Positions 21,923 to 32,646 of a DNA stretch of 64,000 bases are shown in pieces. This DNA is from Salvia splendens. Lineage: Eukaryota > Streptophyta > Magnoliopsida > Lamiales > Lamiaceae. How positions within the stretch are numbered: the first letter of the stretch is position 1; each line of letters begins with the position of its first letter. The notes beneath the pieces were generated by a model, which saw only the letters and a list, made by a program, of their open reading frames with translations, was not told where the DNA came from and searched no databases. Position numbers and translations under genes: made by a program. The stretch spans positions 36,277,773 to 36,341,772 of the forward strand of contig NC_056035.1 of the NCBI RefSeq assembly GCF_004379255.2, in the 5' to 3' direction.

Positions 21923-23120
21923 CTTGGTGTTAGATTTATGATGAACCCAAAGTTGATAGGGTGGAATTGGGCTTGATTGCTCCTTTTATCCCTTATGAAG
22001 CTGAATGCATCTGATTTTCTTACAAAATTATCAATATTTGACCTTACAAAAATGTTACACTTCCTCGTATTCTAATATGTAGAGTTCATCATCTATTTCC
22101 AATAATGTTGGGATTGCCAGCTTCATTTATGTATAATTCGTATATTTTATAATATGTGTAAATCATATTGTCAGCTTTAGTTATAAAGTCTAATAAAGAT
22201 ATTGTTATAGAGATCCCAATTACAATTATGATTAATTTTTGGATAGCTAATGAAATAAAGAAGTTTGTATTTGAGATACTTTGGAGCTGCATGTTGGAAT
22301 AAAATTAAACTTGATTTTTGTAGTAGATATGATAAATATCTATTATGAAGAACTCTCTAGATATTAGTAGATATTAAAATATCTAACATTTTAAGAGAAT
22401 TCTCTATATTATAGATATTATGTAAGAATTCTCTAGAATTAGTAGGTATTAAAATATTTAGATATTTTAGTAGAATTCCCTAGAATGTTAAAAAAATATC
22501 TAGATTTTTATGAGAAAAAATGTAGATGTAAAATATTATAGAATCTAGTAGAGAATTTTAGAATATTAAATGCATGCCTATAACTATAAATATTGCATAG
22601 TTGTACCATTTTCCACAAGTTGAGAACTCGAGAAGTTTGAGAAATAAAAGTGTTTCTTTGTGTTCCCACATTACCAACATCTCCTAAATCATTTCCCACA
22701 TAACCCATTCCCCTCTCAAATATTTCTACCAATCTAAATTACTCCTCCAACAAATACCTTATATTCCAACACTGCTAAGTCTATACATGTGATTTTGATG
22801 GCCGTTGTTGTCGTCTCTATAGTTCTAACAGTTCCCAAAATATGGGAATGAAATCTGATCAGGCTGGGGTCAATGTTGACAATAAAGAATCAAAAGCTCA
22901 TATGATTCAAATCTTAATATCTTCATTTGATAAAAAACTAGAGAAGTTGTATGTAGATATGAAGGAGCCTACACTCCTCGATTAGTGTCAATTGGTCCAC
23001 TTCATTATAATCAACTCCAACTTCAAGGCATGGAAGTTTCCAAAGTGAAACTCATGCATAATTTCATGAGCAGATTTGGGATTGGAGGTGCATTCCTTAG
23101 TCAAATGCAAAGGAAGAAAG
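21923..23120 (+). pseudogene. Inverted, decayed copy of the DUF247 locus
   Basis: From about 21923 the sequence matches the complement of the DUF247 upstream region (12140 down to 11695), then the coding start. ATG at 22848 is followed by KSDQAGVNVDNKESKAHMI-type codons, with the same words as in the intact gene. About 80 bp of coding sequence after the LEKL segment are lost and the frame breaks (stop near 22984). Homology continues through the GMEVSK and RFGIG segments and ends near 23120. The copy is therefore 5'-complete but truncated after about 100 codons. A 480-bp solo LTR interrupts its upstream part (22292-22771). Confidence 0.88.
22292..22771. mobile_element. Solo LTR, probably Copia type
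   Basis: A 480-bp insertion that is absent from the homologous DUF247 upstream segment. It starts TGTTGGAATA and ends TATTCCAACA. The flanks CTGCA (22287-22291) and CTGCT (22772-22776) are an imperfect 5-bp target duplication. A TATAAATA motif lies near 22584. No internal region is left, so it arose by LTR-LTR recombination or was always a short element. Orientation is not certain. Confidence 0.75.
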
Positions 23121-23131
23121 CTCTTAACTAT

Positions 23132-23775
23132 ATTTGCCACTTTCAGTTGAGAGCTCCAAACACTGGAAACATGCACGTGCTATTTGAAGGAATTGGGCAT
23201 TCGGGGGAAACTAGCTTATTTTCCTCAAACCATCGAGAGATCCACTCCTCTCATAAAAAACAAGCCTAGTTTCCCACGAATGCCCAATTTTCTTCAAATT
23301 GCACGTGCAAGTTTCAACTGAGATATATCCGAGTGTTTGAAACTCTGAACTGCATTTGCCACTTTCAGTTGACTTGGGCAAGGTAGCAGGGGCGTTTGTC
23401 TTGAAATGCCTCAACTGTTTCATCTTCCATATATTTGCTTCAACTTTAAGCGCTTCAAGCGCTCGGTTATATCTTAGTGGAAACTTGCACGTACAGTTTG
23501 ACGGAATTGGCATTCGTGAAAACTAAGCTTATTTTCCTCAAACCATCGATAGATCCACTCATCTCATGAAAAAAGGCCTAGTTTCCCACGAATGCCCAAT
23601 TTCTTCAAATTGCACGTGCAAGTTTACACTTAGATATATCCGAGTGTTTGAAGCTCTGAATTGTCTTTGCCACTTTCAGTTGACTTGGGCAAGATAGCAG
23701 ATGCATTTGTCTTGAAATGCCTCAACTGTTTCATCTTCCAAATATCTGCTTCAACTTTAAGCGTAGGACATGCAT
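23132..23775. repeat. Tandem duplication (about 311 bp) carrying two long hairpins
   Basis: The block TTTGCCACTTTCAGTTGA occurs at about 23132, 23355 and 23666, and the block between the last two repeats at a period of about 311. Each of two units holds an inverted repeat: arms 23165-23217 / 23263-23315 and 23479-23527 / 23574-23625, about 50 bp each with a loop of about 45 bp. Arm sequences share CTTGCACGTGCAATTTGAAG, GGGCATTCGTGGGAAACTAG and their complements. No protein is encoded. Confidence 0.85.
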
Positions 23776-24589
23776 GAGGTTTCAACTACAAGACTAAGAC
23801 TTTGTATGTTGCTAAGTTGCTTCAACTTTGAAGGATGAACTGACAGCATGGACGAAGGCAATGTATCTCAAATGAATCATATTGTATATGTCATTGTTAA
23901 TCTTGGAGAACTTGAAGAGGGAGAACATTGAAAACTTGTAGCGATTTGAGCAATCCAAAGAATTGTTTTTCGGACATCCGACATTTGGAAAAACAAATAA
24001 ATGAGCGGATATAAGAAGCATAAGGTATTAACTTAAAAACCAAATGCATTGAAAATCATAAGGTATTAACTTATCATTAATTTCCTTTGCTTTGATTAAT
24101 CAGTATTTGTGTATGCAACGCCAGATAATATCGTGATAGTGTCCAAGAAGACATTTCATAAGATTCATTTTATTTGATCGTCACAGGCATCAAACCTATT
24201 TGTTTGAATTAGTAGTATGTATCTTTTACATACTATGTTGATTATATAGTTGGTTCTTTTTAAATTTTTAACTCCTCTTTTGCCTTCCCACTTGTCTTCA
24301 GCTGTTGCTATTTCAGTTGTCTATGTAGTAAGAAATGGCAAAAGTGCATGCACAAGCGGAGGCGTTGCTAGAGTAGGTGAAGAGTCTAATGTACAATTTC
24401 AACAAAGAACAATATAGTTTATGTATTTATTATGAATTTAAATAAAGTGTAAAACAATAATTTTATTTAATATAATTTCATTTTTGAATTTGTTTTGCTC
24501 TAAGTATTATAATAATTAAAAATAAATTAATTCAAATAAAATTATTAAAAATTCAATATTGCAAATGGACTGATATTTCGGAGCACACC

Positions 24590-24751
24590 ATTTTCAGCTT
24601 GCACACGCAAAACTGCTCGCAAGTTTGCGAAGAGGCTTATAACGAGCATGATTTGTGCTAGCTAAGTGCTAGCAAATAGGTCATTGGTGAGCGAAAAAGC
24701 CCTTTTTTCCAAGCAAATTGGTGCTCGCAAATGAGCGTTTATTTTGTAGTG
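24590..24751. mobile_element. Isolated terminus of a CACTA (En/Spm) element
   Basis: Read on the minus strand the sequence starts CACTACAAAATAAACGCTC at 24751, the CACTA terminus, followed by subterminal repeats of the GAGCACC / TTGCTAGCAC / TTGCGAGC kind. The matching left terminus was not found, so it is truncated or very diverged. Confidence 0.55.
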
Positions 24752-24961
24752 CGATATTGAAATCCTAAGATTAATATTTGGTCTTAGTAATGCAATAAAA
24801 TATGGTCCAATTTTGATCACAATCCATGTGAAGGAAACAATGATCATAATTCATACATGTTATTAATTGGAAAACTCAAAGTAAAAAAAAAACAAAAAGA
24901 AGAAATTACACAAACAAACATGCATAGTATTCAAACAAGGTGGTTATCAATATTGTAGCTT

Positions 24962-25438
24962 TTAGGCATCAGGATTGGCATGGAGGTAAGCCTCAATGGC
25001 CTTGAACATAGCACTGGCCGACTCTTTCCCTTCCTTGATCTTCTCCTCACTAATCACAGCATCACCCTTTGTGTTGTAGATGCTTCTCTTCTTGCAAATG
25101 CTTCCTCCATCTTCAGTCGGGACGATCTTGACATGATAAGTAATGGATTCAATAGCTTCTCCAAGAACATCGCCCTCAACTATGCTGTAACTGTGGGTCA
25201 AGTTCTCCTTGTCGATGGCATCCACACGGTGCTTCACGCTCTTGTACTGACTCCCTTCCCCAAAATGGATAAGCTTGATGGTCCCAACGCCACCATCCCC
25301 TTCCAAGATCTCGACGTTCTTGATGGCCTGAGGCATGATCTTGGGGACGAGGGTGTCGACATCAAGCACCGCGGCCTTAAAAAGCTTTGCGGCTGAGATG
25401 GAGGAAGGGATCTCGGTATCGTAAGTGATGGCACCCAT
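24962..25438 (-). CDS. PR10: PR-10 / Bet v 1 family protein, copy 1
   Basis: 158-residue cytosolic protein of the Bet v 1 fold, which binds small hydrophobic ligands; members are pathogenesis-related or act in specialised metabolism. It starts MGAITYDTEIPSSISAAKLF. The glycine-rich loop GDGGVGTIK is at about residues 47-55 and KSVKHRVDAID at about 65-75. The C-terminal helix ends AIEAYLHANPDA. The length is the family standard (about 155-160). The frame is uninterrupted although most PR-10 genes carry one intron near codon 62. This is the most diverged of the four local copies (AIESITY, CKKRSIYNTKGDAVIS, SASAMFKAIE). A long open frame on the opposite strand is a shadow. Confidence 0.95.
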   Translation of the reverse strand: MGAITYDTEIPSSISAAKLFKAAVLDVDTLVPKIMPQAIKNVEILEGDGGVGTIKLIHFGEGSQYKSVKHRVDAIDKENLTHSYSIVEGDVLGEAIESITYHVKIVPTEDGGSICKKRSIYNTKGDAVISEEKIKEGKESASAMFKAIEAYLHANPDA

Positions 25439-25519
25439 GATTAGTTGAAGTAAAATGATATGTGTAATGGTTGTAAATATGGCTTAATTAGATGGGAGAA
25501 TGAGAGAAGCTCAGTTGCA

Positions 25520-25527
25520 TATTTATA
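25520..25527 (-). promoter_or_regulatory. TATA box of PR-10 copy 1
   Basis: TATAAATA on the minus strand, 82 bases upstream of the start codon, next to GCTATAAATATGC; the other three copies have a TATAAATA at a similar distance. Confidence 0.75.
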
Positions 25528-27063
25528 GCATATAATAGAAGGTTCTCATTTTTATTTGTGTGGGAAGCAGCCAGCCCAATTCGTTGAACAGAAAGGTCAA
25601 CTCTTCACATGCTAACAATAGAGTTCAAAATAATTTTAAAAAATTAAAAATAAAAAAAAAACTAAAAATAAAATAACAATAGAGTTCCATAGTATTTTAT
25701 TAGATTTCTTAATATTAACCACCACCACCACCACCACCACCACCACCGACACCGACTATATTTTTTTGTATTTGGTACAGATTCCCTACATTAAAAAATA
25801 TACAACTTGTCTGTATTTTCGTATGTATCATGTGTGAAAGTCGTATTTACCTTACTAAATGTGAAGGCCATGACTTCGCATTGTCAAGTTACTCATACAA
25901 TGATTATTGGTCAACTTCATCTAGAATTTCATCAACTTTATTGTTTCTTTAAACGATTCATTTCATCCAATTGCGTTTGTTATCATAGTTTTTAGGCCCA
26001 TATATCAACTTTTTAAATTTCAATGTTTTCGAACCGTCCTTTCCATACTTTGTTTCAAAATTTAATATATGCTTCTTCCATTACCTTATAATTACCGAAT
26101 ATGAAAACACACGAGTTTAATGTGAAATTGATAAAGTAAAATAGAGATACAAAAATTATCGCAAAAAAAAAAAAATTAATTTTAGGAGACAGACCAAAAT
26201 AACAAAAATAGACTAATTTTTGGAGACATAGAGAGTATTTAGTTTCTACCTTGTATGACATATTATAAGCTATTTTACTTTTAGTTTTTAACTTTTTATA
26301 CGTGTTCACCAACTTTTTTTTCAAACAATCTCTAGTTCTTTAATTTAAATTACTAATTCGATTGAATTTACAAGGGAAAGAAAACAAAAAAAATCATGAT
26401 GATTGGTTAAATTCTGATCCATCGCGTAATTTTCAAACTGACCAATTATATTATAACTTTGATATTTTTCTCAATTGTCCCATAGCAAAAAATTTCATCA
26501 TGTTACGTTTCTAAATTTATAAACGTAATGTATACATATGTAAAAATTAAAGACATAATTGACTAATTGGGTCATTTAAATAGCGAATTTTTGTTTACGT
26601 GATATTTTTCGTTTCCAAAAGCATACATAATTTCTCGCAAATCATTGACTATGAGACAATTAAAAAAATGTCAACGTTATGATATAATGTGCGATTTTTT
26701 AAAGTTTTGGGATCGACCAAAATTTGACCAAATTTCGTGGTTTTCTTTTGGCCATTTACCCAAGCCCTTTGTCATTTTTTGTTGATTACTTACATGTTTT
26801 GTTTATGATATGTATACAGATTATTATTTCCTATGCATTCTTAATTTACATTACCCTAAATAATCTATTCCACATTAATTTTCCCTTTCATCATCTTTTT
26901 GCTTCTTTGTACTGCTCATATGTTGTGAAACGGTTCAATAAGTAGAATTGTAGAAATTACGAATACAACAAAAATGCATGTTATTGGAAATGCAAAGTCG
27001 AAGAAACAAAGAAACAAAATCACACAAAACAATAGTTTTCAAGCATGTGTATAATTGGAGGTT
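25528..27063. other. PR-10 copy 1 promoter and spacer to copy 2
   Basis: Contains a promoter block shared with the other PR-10 copies (about 25760-25935: TTTGGTACAGATTCC, GAAGGCCATGACTTC, TCAACTTCATCTAGAAT). An (ACC)n run lies at about 25718-25747. A region with TTAAATTCTGATCC and GACCAAAATTTGACC words (about 26404-26740) looks like an old MITE related to 36482-36813. No gene. Confidence 0.5.
25718..25747. repeat. (ACC)n microsatellite
   Basis: About ten uninterrupted ACC triplets in non-coding DNA. Confidence 0.9.
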
Positions 27064-27540
27064 TTAGGCATCAGGATTGGCAAGGAGGTAAGCCTCAATG
27101 GCCTTGAACATAGCCATGGCCTTCTCTTTCCCTTCCTTAATCTTCTCCTCACTAATCTCAGCATCACCCTTTGTGTTGTAGATGCTTCTGTTCTTACAAA
27201 TGCTTCCTCCATCTTCAGTTGGGACGATCTTCACATGATATGTAACGGATTCAATCACTCCTCCAAGAACATAGCCCTCGATTATGCTGTAACTGTGGGT
27301 CAAGTTCTCCTTGTCGATAGCATCCACACGGTGCTTGACGCTCTTGTACTGACTCCCTTCGCCAAAATGGATAAGCTTGATGGTCCCAACGCCACCATCC
27401 CCTTCCAAGATCTCGACGTTCTTGATTGCCTGAGGCATGATCTTGGGGACGAGGGTGTCAACATCGAGCACCACGGCCTTAAAAATCCTTGCGGCCGAGA
27501 TGGAGGAAGGGATCTCAATATCGTAAGTGATGGCACCCAT
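27064..27540 (-). CDS. PR10: PR-10 / Bet v 1 family protein, copy 2
   Basis: 158-residue, intronless PR-10 protein, nearly identical to copies 3 and 4. It starts MGAITYDIEIPSSISAARIF, with the glycine-rich loop GDGGVGTIK and a C-terminus ending YLLANPDA. Distinctive change: EGYVLGG where copies 3 and 4 have EGDVLGG, near residue 90. The 3' flank (GTTTTCAAGCATG, about 27035) is also shared with copies 3 and 4, so the duplicated unit includes the 3' UTR. A TATA box lies 113 bases upstream. Probably induced by stress or pathogens, as is common for PR-10; this sequence alone does not prove it. Confidence 0.95.
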   Translation of the reverse strand: MGAITYDIEIPSSISAARIFKAVVLDVDTLVPKIMPQAIKNVEILEGDGGVGTIKLIHFGEGSQYKSVKHRVDAIDKENLTHSYSIIEGYVLGGVIESVTYHVKIVPTEDGGSICKNRSIYNTKGDAEISEEKIKEGKEKAMAMFKAIEAYLLANPDA

Positions 27541-27652
27541 GATTAGATGAAGTAAAATGAGAAAAATGTAGTTGTAATTAAGTAGGAAGATTTGTGTAAT
27601 ATGGTTGTAAATGTGGCTAAGTGATATGGGAAAATGTGAGATCGGAGCTCCC

Positions 27653-27660
27653 TATTTATA
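27653..27660 (-). promoter_or_regulatory. TATA box of PR-10 copy 2
   Basis: TATAAATA on the minus strand within a block GCTATAAATAGGGAGC shared with copy 3 and, except for one base (ACTATAAATAGGGAGC), with copy 4. Confidence 0.8.
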
Positions 27661-28152
27661 GCATAGAATCGAAGGTTCACTTCTTAACTGTATAAAATGT
27701 GGGCTTGTGTGTGTAGCCAAAATTGTTGATAACAAAGTCTACTCTTCTTTCTGGTGGAGAGTGGTAGGTGCATGGCGTTCCAATATTGACTAGTCTTCGC
27801 AAGTTACACTAGAATATTTCACCAATAAATTTCCATGATTTATCCCCCATAGAAATAGACTAATTGTGAAGACATGAATTTTAATGCGTAATTAATACCC
27901 ATAAATAATAAAGTAAAAGAGCATAGAAGAAAAAGTTATCATGAATATGAACTATTTGTATGAGACACAAGAAAATTCGATTTATTTATATGAGATGGAA
28001 GGAGTATTTTCAACCTTCATATAAATATAGTACTCCATAAATTATAATTTAATCATTAATAACACTTAAAATTTACATATTTCTTTTGATAAATAACCAC
28101 ATTTTCAGTTAAGGAACTATAAAAATGTTTATGTTGAAAAGTGAACACATTA
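27661..28152. other. PR-10 copy 2 promoter region
   Basis: Upstream sequence shares GCATGGCGTTCCAATATTGACTAGTC-like words with copies 3 and 4 near 27770-27800, then is AT-rich until the Harbinger insertion at 28153. Confidence 0.5.
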
Positions 28153-30049
28153 GAGCATTTCTAATGGTAATAGGCCAGGTAAGTCATAGGCTAGCCACAA
28201 ACTCCTCCAGCCACATCATCAGGACTAAAACTCCTCCTGCCACATCATCAGGACAAGCAACTGGACAAGCAATAGGCTAGCAATAAGCTAGCCACAATAA
28301 ACAAAATTATAAAAAATAAATAATTAACAATCACACAAAATACGGAATTAAATTTACGACACAGATACGCGAAAATTCAATAATAATATTTAAATTAAAA
28401 AAAGTACATTAATTAAAAAAAATTACATTAATTAAAAAAAAATCTAACGACGTGCAGTCCTTCACGGCCACAACTCTTCAATTAAATCCTTTTGGAGTCG
28501 AATATGAGCATCCACTTGGCGCATGTCGGCATGTGCCTTGAGGCGGCCGACTTCATCGTGAGGTACCCCCCTTCGTACATTGGGGGCGGCCACACCGTGG
28601 CTTGGGCCGACTTCATTAGCATCGTCATTGGCCCAACTAGTCAGTTGTACACCTTCATCTTCGACAATCATGTTGTGCAGGATAATACAGGCATACATTA
28701 TATCAGCAATGCAGTCGACATGTCACAAACGCGTTGGACCCCTAATTGCCGCCCATCGAGACTGGAGCACACCAAATGCGCGCTCCACGTCCTTACGCGC
28801 CGACTCCTGCCGTTCCGCAAAGTAGGTATTCCTCTCATCTGATGCACATCTGATCGTCTTCACAAAGACGGGCCACCTAGGGTATATCTCATCCGCCAAG
28901 TAGTAGCCCATATCATGCTGGTTCCCGTTGGCGATAAAACTGATGGCCGGACCGACGCCCTGGCACTGCTCGTTGAAAAGGGGCGACGAGTTGAGGACGT
29001 TGAGGTCGTTGTTCGACCCGGCTACCCCAAAATATGCATGCCAAATCCACAGCTGGTAATCAGCTACGGTCTCAGGATCATCGTGGGATTCTTTCCCTTG
29101 TAGTCGGTCGTGTAGAACCCTTTCCAAGCAGCGGGACAATTCTTCCACTCTCAATGCATACAATCTATGCTGCCCAACATCCCGAGGAACCCATGCTTCT
29201 CCCCGTGCATCTGCATCAGATCCTGGCACTCTTCAAGGGCAGGGCTTTGAAGATACTGATCAAAGAATATTTCAATGACGCCCTGACAGAAATACTTCAG
29301 ACAATCCAAGGCAGTCGTCTCACCGATGTGGAGGTACTCGTCCCACATGTCTGCCGCGCCTTCGTAGGCCAACTGCCAGCCGCATCGTACCTGAACCGGA
29401 AACACAAATATCGACGCTCCAAATCATCAACGATACGCATAAACACTGCCCTACACATCCTAAAACGCCGCCTGAAAAGAGGCGCCCCAAACCGCGGCTC
29501 CTCCGCAAAGTAGTCTTCATATAGCCGCTGATATGCAGCTACGTGATCCCGATCAATCACTGCTCGTCGGTGGACAACGGGTGGAGGTCGAGGTACCGCC
29601 GGCTGCAAGGCCCTTTGTATCAACCGGTTTATCTAGCGGGACGTATATGCCTCCAACTATTCGTTCATTTGCCGTTCGTACTCCTCGGCATCCCCACCAC
29701 TACCACCTGCGTTACTCATTTCACGTTGTTGCTCTTGTACAGAAATTAAGATTGAGAGAAAACTCGTTAAAACAAGTGGTGCGAATAAAAATGACGCGTA
29801 AATCGCGTATATATAGTGTTTCAAAAAATTTAAAAAAAAATAAAATTGAGCTGGCCGATCGCTCGCCGATCAGGAGCCTGCAATGGCGGCCAGCCGACCG
29901 GCGAGCGGATCGGCCAGCACCTGAAAATCGGCGTCGGATCGCCGATGTTTTCGCCGAAATGGCGCTCGCCGGTTCCAATGGTTCGGCGAGCGGACCGGCC
30001 AGCGTCGGGAATCGGCTAGCCTGTCCGCTCGCCGCCATCGGAGGTTATC
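28153..30049 (-). mobile_element. PIF/Harbinger transposon with decayed transposase (copy A)
   Basis: Ends GAGCATTTCTAATGG (28153) and the complement of GATAACCTCCGATGG (ending 30049) are imperfect inverted repeats, flanked by TTA on both sides (28150-28152, 30050-30052). The left subterminal CCACATCATCAGGAC repeats and the GC-rich right end (GGCGAGCGGATCGG) match the elements at 1617 and 46869. It carries an ALP1/HARBI1-like transposase on the minus strand. Confidence 0.85.
28462..29719 (-). pseudogene. Harbinger (ALP1/HARBI1-like) transposase, inactivated
   Basis: DDE nuclease of PIF/Harbinger elements, broken into several frames. It starts MSNAGGSGGDAEEYERQ at 29719 with an early in-frame stop (near 29634), and a frameshift lies near 29340. 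The first catalytic Asp region is GMLGSIDCMH at about 29150-29180, directly followed by a TGA where the sister copy has Trp (HWEWKN). The second Asp region is NNDLNVLNSSPLF, and the Glu region ERAFGVLQSRWAAIRGPTRL is near 28730-28780. The C-terminus IRLQKDLIEELWP lies near 28462. The number of lesions makes it dead. Confidence 0.85.
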
Positions 30050-30162
30050 TTAACTAGCGTTTGATTTTTGGGAACGACTACGACCCCACGCACGCGAAAA
30101 TTATGTTCCAAAGTTGGAAGTTTGAAGTAGTAATTCTCAATTTTTTGATCATCAACTCAAAG

Positions 30163-32646
30163 ATGGCATATGCAGCCGTTCATTTATGAACCATTCATTT
30201 CCTTGAAAGAGTTTCTCGAAGAATTCCCCGATGAGACGCCAAGCAATTTGTACGATCGTATCAAGCAAGCTGCGCGTGAAGCAGAACACCTTATTGTATC
30301 TATCATATCGGAGGAAAATCAACCTCAGCGCTGTGCTCCTTTAACAGGAAAATCCAAATTAAAACGCCAAGTGAAAATGATAATGGAGCAAACTAATTCA
30401 ATCAGTATTGAGGTGAGGAACATGAAGCATAATAAAGCTGCCACAATCAAAGATGCAGTGCAAACTGGTGCTTCTTCTACTGCAGCAGGTTTGCCATCTA
30501 TCGACTCTATGGTTGGTTTACATGAAGATTTGATAGCAATTAAGTCTCGATTGTGTGAAGAATCGCCCAATTTACAAGTTATCCCTATTTGTGGTATGGG
30601 TGGTATAGGCAAGACCACTCTTGCAAGAAGTGTTTATGATGATCCACTGACCCAACAGCATTTTTATATTCGTGTTTGGGTTAAGATATCACAGGATTAG
30701 AGTGCAGATGTGATTCTTTCTGAGCTCTTAGCTTCCATGAAAGAATTTGACAATGAAAGATTTGGTGGATTGGTTGGGGAAAAGGTGTTCAAAATCTTGA
30801 AATGTAGACGGTATCTCATCATAATGGATGATACATCATAATGGATGATATTTGGAGTGTGGAGGCTTGGGATGAGATAAGAGCTATACTTCCCGATGAT
30901 GGTAATGGAAGTCGAGTCATTTTAACCACGAGACTAACCGATGTTGCTGCTTATCCTGACCCTCGTAGCCCTCTTCATGAGATGCGTTTAATGGATGAAA
31001 TTCAAAGTTGTCATCTGCTCCGGAAGAAGGTGTTTGGTCCCCAAGATTGTCCTTTGGAACTGGAGAGAATTGTGGAAGAGATTGCAAGGAACTGTAGAGG
31101 ACTGCCTCTTGCAGTTGTGGTTGTTGCAGGAATGCTATCCACAGTTGGAGAAAATCCAGCTTCGTGGAAGGCTATTGCTGAAGACGTAAGATCAGCTGTT
31201 ACTTCAAAGGGACAGTTTGAGAGTATATTGTCTCTGAGTTACACTCACTTGCCTCATTATCTGAGGCCATGTTTCTTGTACATGGGAATGTTTCCCCAAG
31301 ATCATGAGATCTGTGCCTCAAAACTCATACTATTATGGGTAGCTGAGAACTTTGTGAGACATCCCGATGGATCCAAAAGCTTAGAAGAAGAGGCAAAAGA
31401 GTGTCTGAAGGATCTCGTGAGACGAAATCTTGTTTTTGTTAACAAGAGGAAGTTTGATGGCGAGATCAAAAGTTGCAGCCTCCATGATCTAATGCGAGAT
31501 TTGTGTGTAAGAAAAGCGCATGAAGGGAAGTTCTTTTTGGATTTTGGGGGCTGGCATGATAGGAGGTATTTTCCTCTTGCAATCAGAGAAAATCAGCGTC
31601 GTGTAAGTGTTTCTCCTTCGGGTTTACCATACCTTTCTAAAATAGATAGCTTAACCATCCATACAATTATGTGCTTCCATGTAAAATCTGTAGCAAATAT
31701 GTTGGAAAGATTTGGATTGCTGAGGGTATTGGACGTAGGGGATGTTTATGTGAGATCACTGCCATATGAACTATTTGACCTGTTAAACCTAGTATACCTT
31801 TCTATATACTATCATGGAAGGATACCTGCAGCCATTTCTAAGCTTCATAATCTTTAAACTTTAACACTTCATTCAATGAATGCATGGAGACGTTTCAAAG
31901 CTCGTTGGATCAATTTGCCACACGAAATCTGGACCTTGCCTCAATTAAGACATCTTGTCTTCTATGGACGGTTACCTGATCCAGAAGAAAGAATAACTTC
32001 TAGTCTAGAAAACCTCCAAACACTTTCTTTAGTTTCACATGCCATGTGTAGTGAAAGGATTTTGAGAATGATCCCAAATCTAAAGAAATTGGAAATCGAT
32101 TGTTCTGATTGTCGTCCGAGCCAAAGTTTCCTGAACAATCTGGTACTTCTGCATCAACTCGAAGATTTGAAACTTCGTTCATCTTCGAGTGATGAAATTT
32201 TCCACAGGGACATGTTCACTTTTCCGAGGACGCTGAAAAAGCTGACTTTAAGTCGCGTGCCTCTTCCTTGGGAGGAGCTGACTGTTGTTGGTTCGTTGCC
32301 AAATCTTCGGGTGCTCAAACTAACCTACTGGGCTTGCAAAGCAGACACGTGGGAAACAACTGAAGGAGAGTTCCCTCAGCTGGAATTTCTGTTGATAGAA
32401 CAGTCTGGTCTCAAGTATTGGATAACTGAAAGTAGCCATTTCCCAATGCTCAAGTGTCTAGTGCTCGATGACTGTTGGGATCTCTCTGAAGTTCCCGAAG
32501 GCATTGGAGAAATTCCAACACTTGAACTGATTGAGGTGAAGGGAATAGTGAGAGAGTCGCTCATGGAGTTGGCCAAGAAGATTCAGGAGGAGCATAAAGA
32601 ATGGGGAAACGATGCCTTTCAAGTTCGTTGCATGTATCGTCAATGA
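30163..32646 (+). pseudogene. R1-type CC-NBS-LRR resistance gene, multiply disrupted
   Basis: NLR of the R1A/late-blight-resistance-homolog type. ATG at 30163 (MAYAAVHL) stops after 8 codons; the coiled-coil region continues in another frame from 30170 (KEFLEEFPDETPSNLYDRIK) and is shorter than usual. NB-ARC motifs: P-loop GMGGIGKTTLARS near 30590-30630, RNBS-B GSRVILTTR, GLPL CRGLPLAVVVVAG near 31095, RNBS-D CFLYMGMFPQDHEI near 31270, and LHDLMRDLC near 31480. LRRs run to the stop at 32644-32646. Lesions: TAG at 30698-30700, a perfect 17-bp direct duplication at 30817-30850 that breaks kinase-2 (LIIMDD), and TAA at 31855-31857. It lies between PR-10 copies 2 and 3. Confidence 0.9.

Noticed and set aside
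27055..27546. Long open frame on the plus strand opposite PR-10 copy 2 (also opposite copies 1, 3 and 4)
   Set aside because: It is the antisense shadow of the PR-10 gene; conservation follows the PR-10 frame.
28492..29513. Plus-strand open frames in the Harbinger element as host genes
   Set aside because: The minus strand encodes the broken transposase with recognisable DDE motifs; plus-strand frames are shadows.
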